The notes: generated from the sequence alone by a model not told the origin. DNA of 64,000 nucleotides from Gemmatimonadota bacterium (GCA_016713435.1 JADJPD010000005.1:539839-603838); one strand, 5' to 3'; shown: positions 30,522-40,025, counted from the first letter of the stretch. Numbers and translations are program-made.

Positions 30522-31639
30522 TCAGGAGCGGCCCCGGGCCGCGGCCAGGGCGCGGCTCACGTTGGCGAGGCCCTCCGCCAGTTCCACCTCGGTGGGCCAC
30601 CCGAACCCGAGGCGCAGGTGACGGCGGTCCTGCTCAAACCAGTGCCCCGGCCCCACGAAGGTAGCGTACTCCCCATGAGCGTGCGATGGAATCCGTCCAC
30701 GTCCACCCCGGCCCCGGCCCGGATGCGCGGGAAACAGACCACCCCGCCCTCCGGGGCCACCCATTCCATCGCCGGTTCGCCCGCCAGCCACGCCGCGACC
30801 GTGGCGAGCCCGCGCCGGGCCCCAGCCACGATCCCCGGCAGAAGGTCCGCGCGCCGCCGGTAGACCTGCCAGCCGATCTCCTCGTCGAGGACGGGGCCGC
30901 CGATCATCACCTGTTCCTTGGCGGCGAGGAACGTTGTGGCCAAAGTCGCGTCGCGCGTGAGGAGCCAGCCGAGCCTGAGCCCCGGCAGCCCGTACGCCTT
31001 GGAGAGCGAGGCGACGCTCAGCACATGCGCCCCGAGGTGCGTGGCCAGGGGCGGCGCGCCGGTGAAGCTCAGGTCGCGGTAGGTCTCGTCCACCAGCAGG
31101 CGGCAGCCATGGCGGGCGCAGAGTTCCGCGATGCGGGCCAGCTCCGCCTGGGGGAGCACCACGCCAGTGGGGTTGTGCGGCGTGGTGAGGCTCACGAGCC
31201 GGGTGTTGGGCCGGAGCAGGGACGCGATGTCGTCCGCGGTGTAGCGCCAGCCGCGCTCGAAGGTGAGGTCGAGGTGGCTCACCTCGCAGCCGATGGCCCG
31301 CGGCGTCTCGAGGTTGGTGGCGTAGTTGGGGCGGAGCACCACGAGGTGATCGCCCGGGCCGAGCAGGGTGGTGTGAACGATGAAGAGGGCGCCGGCGGCG
31401 CCGGCCGTCAGGAGGACGTCCTCGGGGCGGCACCCCGCCTCGATGGCGAGCGCGGCACGAAAGGCGGGCTGGCCGCGGTGGTCGCCGTACTGGAGCACGC
31501 AGCCGGCGAGATCCACCTCCAGCGCCAGGTCACCGAGGCGCCGGTCCCGGATGGAACTCTCGGCCAGATTGCAGCGGATCGCGCCGTAGCCCACCTCCTC
31601 GGGGGACTCGACCTCGATGGGCATGCGGCGGTACCGCAT
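30522..31639 (-). CDS. PLP-dependent aminotransferase, class I/II (one frame break)
   Basis: About 372 codons. Fold-type I features are AGAAGALFIVHTTLLGPGD, TTPHNPTGVVLP (PLP and substrate contacts), LLVDETYRD, and the Schiff-base lysine in VASLSKAYGLPGLRLGW. Near 30680 the frame shifts; the last 45 or so residues (HGEYATFVGPGHWFEQ through LGFGWPTEVELAEGL) are read to the stop at 30522. The substrate amino acid is not evident. It precedes the NTF2-like gene by 17 bases. An ATG at 31624 is an alternative start. Confidence 0.85.
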
Positions 31640-31649
31640 GGGGCTCCGG

Positions 31650-31984
31650 TCAGCCGGCGGGGAGGCCGTGCACCTCGAGCACCAGCTCGCGCGAGGCATG
31701 GCGGTCGTGGACGTGGATGAGGCCCGCCGCGAGGGGCCGGCCATCCTCGGTCACGAGGTTGAGCTTGAGCGCGGCGCGCGCCCGGGTGGCGCGCTCGAGC
31801 GCGGCCGCACGGGCGGCCGGGGACTCGAGCGCCTCCGCGTCCGCGAAGAGGCGGAAGATGGGGCAGATGAGGTCGTAGGCGTCGGTGGGGGAGCGGGCCG
31901 CTCCGGCTGCCCGCCTGGGGATCGGGCGGGCTCGAGCCGGGCCCGGCCGAGCGTCACGCCACCGAGCCGGAGCTCGACGATCAC
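31650..31984 (-). CDS. Hypothetical protein (one frame break)
   Basis: About 111 codons from a GTG at 31984 that overlaps the upstream stop as GTGA. It starts VIVELRLGGVTLGRARLEP. After a shift between about 31890 and 31945 it continues SPTDAYDLICPIFRLFADAE, then ERATRARAALKLNLVTEDG and SRELVLEVHGLPAG. The second half is convincing protein sequence and reads directly to a stop 11 bases before the aminotransferase start. No family recognised. Confidence 0.5.
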
Positions 31985-32757
31985 CGAGGCGAGGACTCCC
32001 GCACCAGGCGGACCGTCGAGCGGAGCCCGGCGGTCATGCGCAGGCCGCGCGCCATGCCACCCTGGCCCGCCAGGTTCATGACGGTGGTGCCGGCGTAGAG
32101 TTGCCCGGTCCGCACGTCGAACCAGGCCGTATCGGCCACGGGACCCATCACCTGCTGGTACCACGCCTGGGTCTGTGAGGCGTCGGACCAGCCGCCGTGG
32201 CGCAGCTCCAGGTCCCCGGCGCCCGTGATGAGCGCCAGGGTGGTCCCAAGGGTATCGGCCAGCCGTGCGACGGTGTAGGTCCGGGTGGCGTGGTAGAAGA
32301 TGAGGCCGTACGGCGCAGCACCACCCGTGCGGAGGGTGTCGGCCCAGGTGAGGCCCGGCACCAGCGCCTGGCCCGCGGGCAATCGCGGCAGCAGGTCCAC
32401 GCGGGCGCCGGGCAAGTTCTCCACTGGCGCCCCGTTCACGGCCACCACCTTGCCGGTCGGCTCCAGGGTGAAGGTGTCCTCGGAGGTGAACGGCGGATCG
32501 TCAAGTCCGTCGAGGCGCACCCACATGGCGAGGCGGTCACCAGCAGGACGGGCCACGCGGAGTTCGCGGGTCCGCAGCGTCACAGGCGAACCGGCGGTGT
32601 CCCCACGGTTCACGAAGTAGAGGAACTGTTCGTTGGTGGAGAGGTAACGAAGGGTGTCTCGGGTGGGCTGGTAGCGGGCGGGCGCCTGGGCGGCTGCCGG
32701 CGCCACCCCCAGCATGGCCACCAGTGGGGCGGCCATGATTCGGAGGAGTGAGGGCAT
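31981..32757 (-). CDS. Hypothetical exported protein
   Basis: A 258-residue exported protein with a signal peptide (MPSLLRIMAAPLVAML, cut near AAAQA). The mature region looks strand-rich (RYLSTNEQFLYFVNRGDTAG, TFTLEPTGKVVAVNG, YTVARLADTLGTTLALITG). It resembles exported domains of the DUF6263 or lipoprotein-carrier sort only in general character. The ATG at 32757 is preferred over a TTG at 32766. Confidence 0.65.
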   Translation of the reverse strand: MPSLLRIMAAPLVAMLGVAPAAAQAPARYQPTRDTLRYLSTNEQFLYFVNRGDTAGSPVTLRTRELRVARPAGDRLAMWVRLDGLDDPPFTSEDTFTLEPTGKVVAVNGAPVENLPGARVDLLPRLPAGQALVPGLTWADTLRTGGAAPYGLIFYHATRTYTVARLADTLGTTLALITGAGDLELRHGGWSDASQTQAWYQQVMGPVADTAWFDVRTGQLYAGTTVMNLAGQGGMARGLRMTAGLRSTVRLVRESSPR

Positions 32758-32804
32758 GATCTTCAACTAACGGCGGCCCGGCAGCGAGCGCAAGCGGCGA
32801 GCGA

Positions 32805-33110
32805 TCACGCGCCAGGGGGCAGTCGCACTTCGGCCAGGTCACCAACCACCGTCGTCCATTCACGGACCCACCAGCGGCGCACCAGTCCCTCCTTGACGTA
32901 CGGATCGGCCTCGGCGAAGCGCTCGGCGACGGCGGGGGAATCGCCCTTGAAGAGGAGGATGGCGGCGTCGGCCGGGTTGGCGAGGGCGCCGCCGAGGACC
33001 AGCTCGCCACGCGCGAGCGCCTCGCGGCCCAGGGCCAGGTGCGCACTCCGCAGGGGGGCCCTGCGTTCCACGTAATCGGGCACCACGTCGTAGAACAGCA
33101 GGTAGTGCAT
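32805..33110 (-). CDS. YciI-like protein
   Basis: A 101-residue YCII-related protein: MHYLLFYDVVPDYVERR, the conserved histidine in LRSAHLALGREALARGEL, then GALANPADAAILLFKGDSPA and a C-terminal strand. The fold is a ferredoxin-like dimer; family functions are diverse and mostly unassigned. Its ATG shares one base with the stop of the short upstream frame (TGATG), so coupling is likely. Confidence 0.85.
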   Translation of the reverse strand: MHYLLFYDVVPDYVERRAPLRSAHLALGREALARGELVLGGALANPADAAILLFKGDSPAVAERFAEADPYVKEGLVRRWWVREWTTVVGDLAEVRLPPGA

Positions 33111-33286
33111 CAGGGCTCCTCAGGCACGGGGCCGGGATCGTGGGCTTCGAAGACGCAGGCGGCATAGCCGAGCACCGCCGGCCCGCTCTTGAGGCCCGAC
33201 GGCGTGGGACGCCACCCGCGCGCCAGCCGGGCGTCGAGCATCGCGCGGGGCGAGGGCTGCACGGGCCAGACGGCGACCGCCGTCAC
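33110..33286 (-). CDS. Candidate small protein, 58 residues
   Basis: A short frame from GTG at 33286 to a TGA overlapping the YciI-like start. It reads VTAVAVWPVQPSPRAMLDAR and later GPAVLGYAACVFEAHDPGPV. It fills exactly the gap between two genes in a run where every neighbour overlaps or abuts, which is the main support. It could instead be the remains of a longer, frame-broken gene. Confidence 0.4.
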   Translation of the reverse strand: MTAVAVWPVQPSPRAMLDARLARGWRPTPSGLKSGPAVLGYAACVFEAHDPGPVPEEP

Positions 33287-33295
33287 GGCGCCGAG

Positions 33296-33517
33296 TCAGG
33301 TGGTGTCAAAGACCAGCCAGCGATCGGCGGCCAGCTGGAAGACCACGTCATGGGTGTACTCGTCCTGTGTCAGGATCTCGGCGGGACCGCGCGGTGGCAG
33401 CAGGCCGCGGCCCCAGCCCAGGACCTCGCCGAGCGACGTGAAGCTGCCGAGTGTGGCGAGAAGCGCCTCACGCTCGGCCGGGGCGAGGCCGGCATGGTCG
33501 TACAGGGGCAGCGTCAT
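33296..33517 (-). CDS. Small hypothetical protein
   Basis: A 73-residue cytoplasmic protein (MTLPLYDHAGLAPAEREALL, then ILTQDEYTHDVVFQLAADRW). The C-terminal DEYTHDVVF pattern is unlike random frame and suggests a real domain. Its ATG overlaps the upstream stop as ATGA. No family recognised. Confidence 0.6.
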   Translation of the reverse strand: MTLPLYDHAGLAPAEREALLATLGSFTSLGEVLGWGRGLLPPRGPAEILTQDEYTHDVVFQLAADRWLVFDTT

Positions 33518-33702
33518 CCGGGGCCTCCCGGCCCGAGGAGCATGCGCCCGTACGCCAGGCAGAGCACGGCGCCCAGCGCCCCGCCGACAACCCCGGCCAC
33601 CACCAGCACCACCGACCGGCCGCGCCACCCGATGAACACTCCCATCGACAGGCAGGCCAGCGTCACGAACGCGGCGAACAGCAGTGCTTCGCGTCGAGCC
33701 AC
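33514..33702 (-). CDS. Small two-helix membrane protein
   Basis: A 62-residue protein from a GTG start, with two hydrophobic helices (LLFAAFVTLACLSMGVFIGW and VVLVVAGVVGGALGAVLCLA) joined by an Arg-rich turn. It is coupled to the 73-residue protein downstream. Function unknown. The 286 bases between it and the efflux operon hold no supportable gene. Confidence 0.6.
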   Translation of the reverse strand: MARREALLFAAFVTLACLSMGVFIGWRGRSVVLVVAGVVGGALGAVLCLAYGRMLLGPGGPG

Positions 33703-33988
33703 CAGGGCAGCGCCACGACCTCGAAGGCCCGCGTCAGCGAGTGGTGTGGCCGCAAGCGTAAGCGCACCGGCCGCCCGGTAGCCGAGGCGGGGGGCCGCCC
33801 GTCATTCGGATCCTCCCTCGAGGGCCATCGAGTCCATGCGCGGCACGTCCGGATGTGGGGACAGCTCAACTTATCCCGATTCGCTCTGGCCGACAGCCCG
33901 CCCCGCGGGCGTCCCATGGAAGAGAAAGGAAGAGAGGCCGCCCCCCGGCCAAGAGGACGACCTCCCTGTTGGGGACTGCGCGCCCGGC

Positions 33989-35380
33989 TCAGCGGCCGCC
34001 GAGCGCCTTGTAGAGGGCCGCGTAGGCGGTGGCCGCATCGGTCCGGGCCACCACCAGCAGCTGTTCCGACTCCAGCTGCGTGCGCTCCGCATCGAGCACC
34101 TGCAGGAAATCGGCGATCCCCTCGGCGTACCGCATCCGGGCCAGCTCGGCCGCCCGGCTGCTCGCGTCGCCTGCGACCTCGAGCTCGGCCGCCCGCTCGC
34201 GGGCGGCGTGATAGCGGGTGAGTGCGTTCTGTACCTCCTCCAGCGCGGCCAGCGTCGCCTGGCGGTGCTCCACCCGCGCCGCATCCTCCTCCGCCCGCGC
34301 CTCTGACACGGCGGCGCCGATGCGCCCGAAGCTGAACAGTGGCCAGCTCAGCACCGGACCCACCGCGTACCGGAAGCTGCCGTTGTCGCCGAGGCCGCTC
34401 GCCTCCTGCGCCAGCAGGCCGGCCTGCCCCCCGATGGACAGCCGTGGCAGGTACTCCGCCTTGGCCGCGCTCACGAAGGCGGACTGCGCGGCCGCGTAGC
34501 GATCCGCCGCCTGCACGTCAGGACGCTGGCGCACGAGCAGGGGCGCGTCGGTCACCACCACGGAGTCGGGGAACGCCGGCGATGCCCCGGCCGTGGCCAG
34601 TTCCCCCGCGCGCGCGGTGGGCGCGCGGGCCAGCAGGACGCTGATCCGGTATGTTGCCGCGTCGGCCTGCGCCTGGACGGCCGGGATCTGCGACCGCGTC
34701 ACGGCCAGCTGGGCCCGGGCCCGCTCGGTGTCGAAGGCGGTCCCCCGCCCCGCGTCGAGCCGCTCGCGCGTCAGCTCCAGCGTGCGTTGCTGGTTCTCGG
34801 CATTGCGCCGCGCCACGGCGAGCTGTTCCTGCGCCCCGCGCAGGTCGAAATAGGCGCGCGCCACCTCGGCCGCGAGCGCCACCTGCACGCCGCGCAGGTC
34901 CGCCTCACTCACCTGCACCAGCGCGCCCTGCGCGCGGACATTGGAGCGAAGCCGGCCGAAGACATCCAGCTCCCACGACGCATCAAGCCCCGCATCCCAC
35001 AGGTCCTCGTTGGGGAGCCGGCCGCTCACCCCGGGGAAACTGCCGCCGGCCAGCCGGCGGCGGGTGTAGCCGCCGACGGCCTGCCCCTCCGGCAGGAGCT
35101 GGAAGGTGGCCCGGCTCCGCGCCGCGCGGACCGACCGCACGCGCGCTTCCGCGGCCCGGACATCCAGGTTGGCGCCCAGCGCCTCGGTGAGGAGCCGCGA
35201 GAGGGTGCTGTCGCCGAGGCGGTGCCAGTACTCGAGGCCTACCTCGCCCGGGTCCTCAGCGGGCGCGACGATGACGGCCGAGGGCATCGGCGGCGCGAAG
35301 GCCACGGCCTGCTGGGCCGTCACCGGGGCCGCCGCGCCCGCGAGGAGCGCGGCCAGGCCGGGGAAGATTGGGTTACGCAT
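33989..35380 (-). CDS. RND efflux outer-membrane factor (NodT/OprM type)
   Basis: A 463-residue outer-membrane factor with a signal peptide (cut near PVTAQ). Typical segments are LEYWHRLGDSTLSRLLTEAL, ANLDVRAAEARVRSVRAARS, LDASWELDVFGRLRSNVRAQ, RARAQLAVTRSQIPAVQAQ and the C-terminal FLQVLDAERTQLESEQLL. It forms the trimeric exit channel for the RND pump encoded just upstream. Its start overlaps the pump gene by eight bases, so it is translated with it. It is last in the efflux operon. Confidence 0.93.
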   Translation of the reverse strand: MRNPIFPGLAALLAGAAAPVTAQQAVAFAPPMPSAVIVAPAEDPGEVGLEYWHRLGDSTLSRLLTEALGANLDVRAAEARVRSVRAARSRATFQLLPEGQAVGGYTRRRLAGGSFPGVSGRLPNEDLWDAGLDASWELDVFGRLRSNVRAQGALVQVSEADLRGVQVALAAEVARAYFDLRGAQEQLAVARRNAENQQRTLELTRERLDAGRGTAFDTERARAQLAVTRSQIPAVQAQADAATYRISVLLARAPTARAGELATAGASPAFPDSVVVTDAPLLVRQRPDVQAADRYAAAQSAFVSAAKAEYLPRLSIGGQAGLLAQEASGLGDNGSFRYAVGPVLSWPLFSFGRIGAAVSEARAEEDAARVEHRQATLAALEEVQNALTRYHAARERAAELEVAGDASSRAAELARMRYAEGIADFLQVLDAERTQLESEQLLVVARTDAATAYAALYKALGGR

Positions 35381-38300
35381 GCGCCGGTTCCTCCGACGTG
35401 AAGCCGCCCGCGGGGAGGGTCACGCCCTCCTCGGCCGGCTGGGCCCGGTGGTCCGCCGCGATCAGCGCGTAGAACACCGGCACCACGAACAAGGTGAACA
35501 CCGTGCCGACCACCATGCCGGTCACCAGCACGATGCCGATCGAGTTCCGCGCCTCCGAGCCCGGGCCGGTCACGAACACCAGCGGCAGGTGGCCGAAGAC
35601 CGTCGCCACGGACGTCATGAGCACGGGCCGGAGCCGGGTGCCCGCCGCCTCACGCAGCGCGTCCAGCTTGGCCTTCCCCTGCTCCTGCAGCTTGTTGGCG
35701 AACTCCACGATCAGGATGCCGTTCTTCGCGATGAGCCCCACCAGCGTGATCAGGCCCACCTGCGAGTAGATGTTGATCGTGGTCAGGTCCAGGTAGCTGA
35801 AGACCAGCGCCCCGGAGATGGCCAGCGGCACGGAGCCCAGCAGCACGATCAGCGGGTCGCGGAAGCTCTGGAACTGCGCCGCCAGCACCAGGTAGATGAG
35901 CACCAGCGCGAACCCCAGCGTCACCGTGAGCGCCGCGCCCTCGCGGCGGATCTGCCGGGATTCGCCGGCGTAGTCCAGGATGATCCCCGGGTCGCCGGTG
36001 GCCGCCGCCGCCTGCTCCAGCACGCGGAGCCCTTCCTCCTTGGTGACCCCCGGCTTCACGCCGCCGAACACCCGCACGGCGTTCCGCTGCTGGAACCGCT
36101 GCAGCGTCCGCGGGGCGGTGCCCGACTCGATCCGGGTGAACGTGCTCACCGGCACCAGCGCCCCGCTCGGCGTCTTGATCTTGAGGTCGAGCAGCGGCCC
36201 CACCGTGGCCCGGTCGGCCTCGCCGATCTGCGGGATGACCTTGTAGCTCCGGTCGAAGTAGTTGAACCGGTTCACATAGCCGCCGCCGAGCAGCGTGCCG
36301 AGCTCCTGCCCGACGCTGGCCAGGTCGAGGCCCAGGTCGGCCACCTTCTCGCGGTCGATGACGACGCGCGCCTCGGGGAGGTCGATCTTCAGGTCGGTGT
36401 CCACGTACAGGAACTTCCCGCTCTGCCACCCCGCGCCCACGATCTGGCCGATGGTCTGCAGCAACTGCTCCGGCGGCGCGTCGCTCTGGACCACCAGCTC
36501 CACGTCGTACTGGCCGGGCGTGGGCAGCGGCGGATCGAGGCGCGGGAACACCTGCACCCCGGGGATCTGCGACACCGCCCCGTAGATCTCCGGCAGCATC
36601 TGCTCGGTGGAGCGGCCACGCTCCCGCCAGTCCTTGGCCAGCATGCCGCCGAACGCCCCCCAGTTGGCCGTGAGCGACCACATGAACTTGGCCTCGGGGA
36701 ACGCCTGCACCGTGCGCACCACGTCGAGGGTGGCGCGGTTGGTGGCCACCAGCGACGCATCGGGTGCCGCCTGCATGAAGAAGCTGATGTGGCTCTGGTC
36801 CTCGACCGGGGCCAGCTCGCTCTTGCTGTGCTGGTAGAGCGGCACGGCCGCCACCATCACGAGCAGCGCCGTCACCACCACGGCCCAGCGGATGCCGAGC
36901 GCGCCGTCCAGGGCCCGGGTGTACTTGAGCCGCACCCAGTCGAAGCCGTGGTTCACCCGGCGGGTCAGCCAGGTCTCCTGCCCGTGCTCGTTGACGAAGC
37001 GGCTGCTCATCACCGGCGAGAGCGTCACCGCCACGATGCCGGAGACCACCACCGCGGCCGCGAGCGTGATGGCAAACTCCAGGAACAGCGTCCCCGTGAG
37101 CCCGCCCTGGAAGCCGATCGGCGTGTACACCGCGGCGAGCGTGACGGTCATGGCCAGCACCGGACCCACCAGCTCCCGGGCGCCGACCAGCGCCGCCTGG
37201 ATCCGCGTCCGCCCCTCCCGCACGTGACGCTCCACGTTCTCCACCACCACGATCGCGTCGTCCACCACGAGGCCCACCGAGAGGACGATGGCCAGGATGG
37301 TGAGCAGGTTGAGGCTGAAGCCCGCGGCCCACATCACGATCGCCGCGCCCACCAGCGAGATGGGCATGGCCACGAGAGGCACCAGCGCCGTGCGGATGGA
37401 GCCCATGAAGAGGAACACCACCACGGCCACGATCAGGATGGTCTCGGTGAGCGTCTTCGAGATCTCCTCGAGGGCGTTCTCCATGAACATCGTGCCGTTG
37501 TAGGCCATCTGCATGTCGATGTCAGCCGGCAGCGTGGGGCGGATGCGCTCCATCTCCGCCTTGAGCCGGTGCGACACGTCGATCTCGTTGACGCCCACCT
37601 GGGTCCAGATGCCGAGGTAGACGCCCTCCTTCTCGCCGTACTTGGCGATGAAGTCGGCCTCCTCCGAGCCCAGCTCCACTCGCGCCACGTCGTGCAGGTG
37701 CACCACGGCGCCGTTCCGCTCCGCGACGATGAGGTCGCTGAACTCCTGCACGGTGCGCAGGTCGGTGTTGGCCAGGAGATTCACCTGCACCAGGTCGCCC
37801 TTGGTCTGGCCCACGGCGGCGAGGTAGTTGTTGCGCTGAAGCGCGGCGTAGACGTCGCCCGGCGCCAGGCCCACGGCGGCAAGCCGCTGGGGATCGATCC
37901 ACACGCGCATGGCCAGCTGCTGCCCACCCTCGATGGTGACCCGCTGCACCCCCGCCACCGTGGCGAGCTGCGGCTGCAGGGTCCGCACCAGCCAGTCGGT
38001 GACCTGCGGGACGGAGCGCTCGCTCGAGGTGAAGCTCAGGTAGAACGTGGCGTACGGCCGGTCGGCCCGCTGCACCTCCACGCCCGGCGGCTCCGCCTCC
38101 TGCGGCAGCTCCGCCCGCACCTGCTGCAGCCGCGCCGTCACCTCGGCCAGGGCCGTGGTGCTCGGGTGGTTGAGCTTGAGGTGCACCGTGACCGTGGAGA
38201 CCCCGGCCCGGCTGGTGGACTCCACGTAATCGACCCCGCTGATGGCGGAGACCGCCCGCTCGATGGGCGTGGTCAGGAAGCCGCGCACGGTCTCGGCGCT

Positions 38301-38465
38301 GGCGCCGTAATAGACGGTGGTGATGACCACCGACGACTGCTCGATCTTGGGGTACTGCTGCACCGGCAGGTTGGCCAGCGCGCGCCAGCCCACCAGCACC
38401 AGCACCAGGTTCACCACGATGGCGAGGACCGGGTGCTTGATGAACACGTCCGTGAATGACCGCAT
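35373..38465 (-). CDS. RND multidrug efflux pump (AcrB/MexF type)
   Basis: A 1030-residue inner-membrane transporter of full family length. It begins MRSFTDVFIKHPVLAIVVN and has twelve transmembrane helices in two sets. The proton-relay aspartates sit in LSVGLVVDDAIVVVENVERH (helix 4). Porter-domain landmarks such as LPVQQYPKIEQSSVVITTVY and GQYDVELVVQSDAP are present. It exports drugs or lipophilic compounds using the proton gradient; specificity cannot be predicted. It follows the adaptor gene by 18 bases and overlaps the outer-membrane factor gene. Confidence 0.96.
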   Translation of the reverse strand: MRSFTDVFIKHPVLAIVVNLVLVLVGWRALANLPVQQYPKIEQSSVVITTVYYGASAETVRGFLTTPIERAVSAISGVDYVESTSRAGVSTVTVHLKLNHPSTTALAEVTARLQQVRAELPQEAEPPGVEVQRADRPYATFYLSFTSSERSVPQVTDWLVRTLQPQLATVAGVQRVTIEGGQQLAMRVWIDPQRLAAVGLAPGDVYAALQRNNYLAAVGQTKGDLVQVNLLANTDLRTVQEFSDLIVAERNGAVVHLHDVARVELGSEEADFIAKYGEKEGVYLGIWTQVGVNEIDVSHRLKAEMERIRPTLPADIDMQMAYNGTMFMENALEEISKTLTETILIVAVVVFLFMGSIRTALVPLVAMPISLVGAAIVMWAAGFSLNLLTILAIVLSVGLVVDDAIVVVENVERHVREGRTRIQAALVGARELVGPVLAMTVTLAAVYTPIGFQGGLTGTLFLEFAITLAAAVVVSGIVAVTLSPVMSSRFVNEHGQETWLTRRVNHGFDWVRLKYTRALDGALGIRWAVVVTALLVMVAAVPLYQHSKSELAPVEDQSHISFFMQAAPDASLVATNRATLDVVRTVQAFPEAKFMWSLTANWGAFGGMLAKDWRERGRSTEQMLPEIYGAVSQIPGVQVFPRLDPPLPTPGQYDVELVVQSDAPPEQLLQTIGQIVGAGWQSGKFLYVDTDLKIDLPEARVVIDREKVADLGLDLASVGQELGTLLGGGYVNRFNYFDRSYKVIPQIGEADRATVGPLLDLKIKTPSGALVPVSTFTRIESGTAPRTLQRFQQRNAVRVFGGVKPGVTKEEGLRVLEQAAAATGDPGIILDYAGESRQIRREGAALTVTLGFALVLIYLVLAAQFQSFRDPLIVLLGSVPLAISGALVFSYLDLTTINIYSQVGLITLVGLIAKNGILIVEFANKLQEQGKAKLDALREAAGTRLRPVLMTSVATVFGHLPLVFVTGPGSEARNSIGIVLVTGMVVGTVFTLFVVPVFYALIAADHRAQPAEEGVTLPAGGFTSEEPAHA

Positions 38466-38483
38466 GGGATCCGTCCCCTCGCC

Positions 38484-39614
38484 TTACTTGGTGCCGGCCG
38501 CCGAAGCGGTCGGCGTGGGCTGCGCCTCGACCCGGACCGACTCGCGCAGCTTGAAGCTGCCGGACGCGGCCACCTGCTCGCCCGCCTCGAGGCCGTCCAG
38601 GATCAGCACCGTGTCACCGAGCACCGGACCGGCCTGCACCAACCGGGCATGCGCGCGCCGCTGGCCCGCGCTGTCGCTGGCCACCACCCACACGTGGTCG
38701 CCACCGGGGCCCTTGCGGAGGGCACTCACCGGCAGGGCTAGCGCGTTGACGAGGCCGCCCACCGGCACCTCGACGCGGACGGAGGCGCCAGGACTGAGAG
38801 GCGTGCGGCCGCCGTGGAGGCGGGCCCGCACCGTGGCGTTCCGGGTGGCGGGGTCCACGCGGGAGTCGATGGCCACCACCTTGGCCACGAGCGGTGCGGC
38901 ATCCTCCGCGGTCCGCACCTCGACGGTGCTTCCCACCCGGAGGCCGGCGGCCACCTCCTGCGACACCGCAAAGTCCACGTGGACCGCCTCCGCGACGCCC
39001 TGCAGGGTGGTCAGCACCACGCCCTCGTTCAGGAACTGGCCGGGATGGACATCGGTGATGCCGACCCGCGCGCGGAACGGGGCCCGGATGGTCTTCTTGG
39101 CGATCGTCGCCTCGATCCGCGCGATGCGGGCCTGCGCGATGTCCCGCTGGGCCCGGGCCTGGTCCACTTCCTCCTGGCTCGTGGCCTGGTGCTGCCGCAG
39201 CCGCTCCAGCCGCTCGAGGGTCGTCTGGGCCAGCTGGGCCTCCGCCTGCTGGGCCGCCAGCTCGGCGCGTTCCACCGACACGTCGAGGGCCACGAGCACG
39301 GCGCCCGGCTCGACGATGGCCCCCGGCGTGAGCGCCACCGAGCGCACCGTGCCGGCAAGTTCGTTGCGGAGGGTGATGGACTCGAGCGCCAGGACGGTGC
39401 CGATGGCGGTGGTGGTGTTCCGGTGCTGGGCCGGGGCGGCCGTGGCCAGGGTGACGAGCTCAACGGGCTCGGGGAAGCCGGCGGCGGCCCGCGCCGCGCT
39501 GGCGTTGGCATTCCGCTTCCAGGCCACGAGGAGCACGCCGATCAGCACCACCGATGCGACGAGGGCAACTGAGGCGACACCGCGGCGGCGGGCAGCGAAG
39601 GACGAGGGGGACAT
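38484..39614 (-). CDS. RND periplasmic adaptor (HlyD/MFP family)
   Basis: A 376-residue adaptor with an N-terminal membrane anchor (VASVALVASVVLIGVLLVAW), a lipoyl half-motif (AGTVRSVALTPGAIVEPGAV), a coiled-coil hairpin (about residues 110-165), a second lipoyl half (KKTIRAPFRARVGITDVHPG) and beta-barrel domains. It links the RND pump to the outer-membrane channel. The ATG at 39614 is preceded by AAAGGAG at good spacing; the upstream in-frame ATG at 39668 lies inside the promoter. It is first in the operon controlled by the ArsR-type repressor. Confidence 0.94.
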   Translation of the reverse strand: MSPSSFAARRRGVASVALVASVVLIGVLLVAWKRNANASAARAAAGFPEPVELVTLATAAPAQHRNTTTAIGTVLALESITLRNELAGTVRSVALTPGAIVEPGAVLVALDVSVERAELAAQQAEAQLAQTTLERLERLRQHQATSQEEVDQARAQRDIAQARIARIEATIAKKTIRAPFRARVGITDVHPGQFLNEGVVLTTLQGVAEAVHVDFAVSQEVAAGLRVGSTVEVRTAEDAAPLVAKVVAIDSRVDPATRNATVRARLHGGRTPLSPGASVRVEVPVGGLVNALALPVSALRKGPGGDHVWVVASDSAGQRRAHARLVQAGPVLGDTVLILDGLEAGEQVAASGSFKLRESVRVEAQPTPTASAAGTK

Positions 39615-39652
39615 CCGGGGCGCTCCTTTCGGGTTTCCGTACCCGTGCAACA

Positions 39653-39683
39653 GTTCTATAACCATCAAACTCTAAAGCGTAAA
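39653..39683 (-). promoter_or_regulatory. Promoter and operator of the efflux operon
   Basis: On the leftward strand, TTTACG (39678-39683), a 17-base spacer and TATAGA (39655-39660) form a good sigma70-like promoter. An 18-base dyad-like site, GTTCTA-TAACCA-TCAAAC at 39653-39670, overlaps the -10 box. It keeps the spacing and right half of the operator at the repressor gene, so the ArsR-type protein probably binds both. Confidence 0.7.
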
Positions 39684-39709
39684 TCGCCGGCCAGACACGA
39701 CAGCCGGCC

Positions 39710-40024
39710 CTACCCTCCACCCACCCGCGCCACCCGGCGGAGCAACTCCGCCGTGTAGGCCGCCAGGACTTCCCGGCGCACCTCGTAGAAGCGGTACGGC
39801 CCTTCCTTCCGGGCTGTAATCAAGCCGGCCCGGACCAGTTCCTTCATGTGGTGCGAGATGGTGCCCTTGGTGACCGGGAACTGCTCACACAACCGCTGGC
39901 AGGAGTATTCCCGGGCAGTCCCGATGGCCTCCAGGATGGCCATGCGCCGCGGATCGGCGAGGGCCTTTCCCACCAGCTCGAACTGCTTGGACGAGAGGCC
40001 TGCGGCCTTGGTGTCAGTCTTCAT
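39710..40024 (-). CDS. ArsR-family transcriptional repressor
   Basis: A 104-residue winged-helix regulator. ALADPRRMAILEAIG is the family N-terminal helix pair, and CEQFPVTKGTISHHMKELVR is the recognition helix region. GLITARKEGPYRFYEV forms the wing. No clear metal-binding ELCVC box is present, so the inducer is probably not arsenite; two cysteines (SCQRLCEQF) could sense thiol stress or an organic ligand. It precedes the efflux operon in the same direction and likely represses both itself and the pump. Confidence 0.92.
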   Translation of the reverse strand: MKTDTKAAGLSSKQFELVGKALADPRRMAILEAIGTAREYSCQRLCEQFPVTKGTISHHMKELVRAGLITARKEGPYRFYEVRREVLAAYTAELLRRVARVGGG

Positions 40025-40025
40025 G

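Noticed and set aside
33703..33988. Possible coding sequence (RPHHSLTRAFEVVALPWWLD) between the small membrane gene and the efflux operon
   Set aside because: The stretch looks protein-like but has no start in frame and overlaps the membrane-protein gene; it may be a broken gene end, so no feature was called.
35106..38459. 1117-residue open frame on the + strand opposite the RND pump
   Set aside because: It is the codon-position shadow of the pump gene in high-GC DNA. Its translation is a low-complexity His/Arg/Asp-rich string with no domain, while the opposite strand is a textbook RND transporter.
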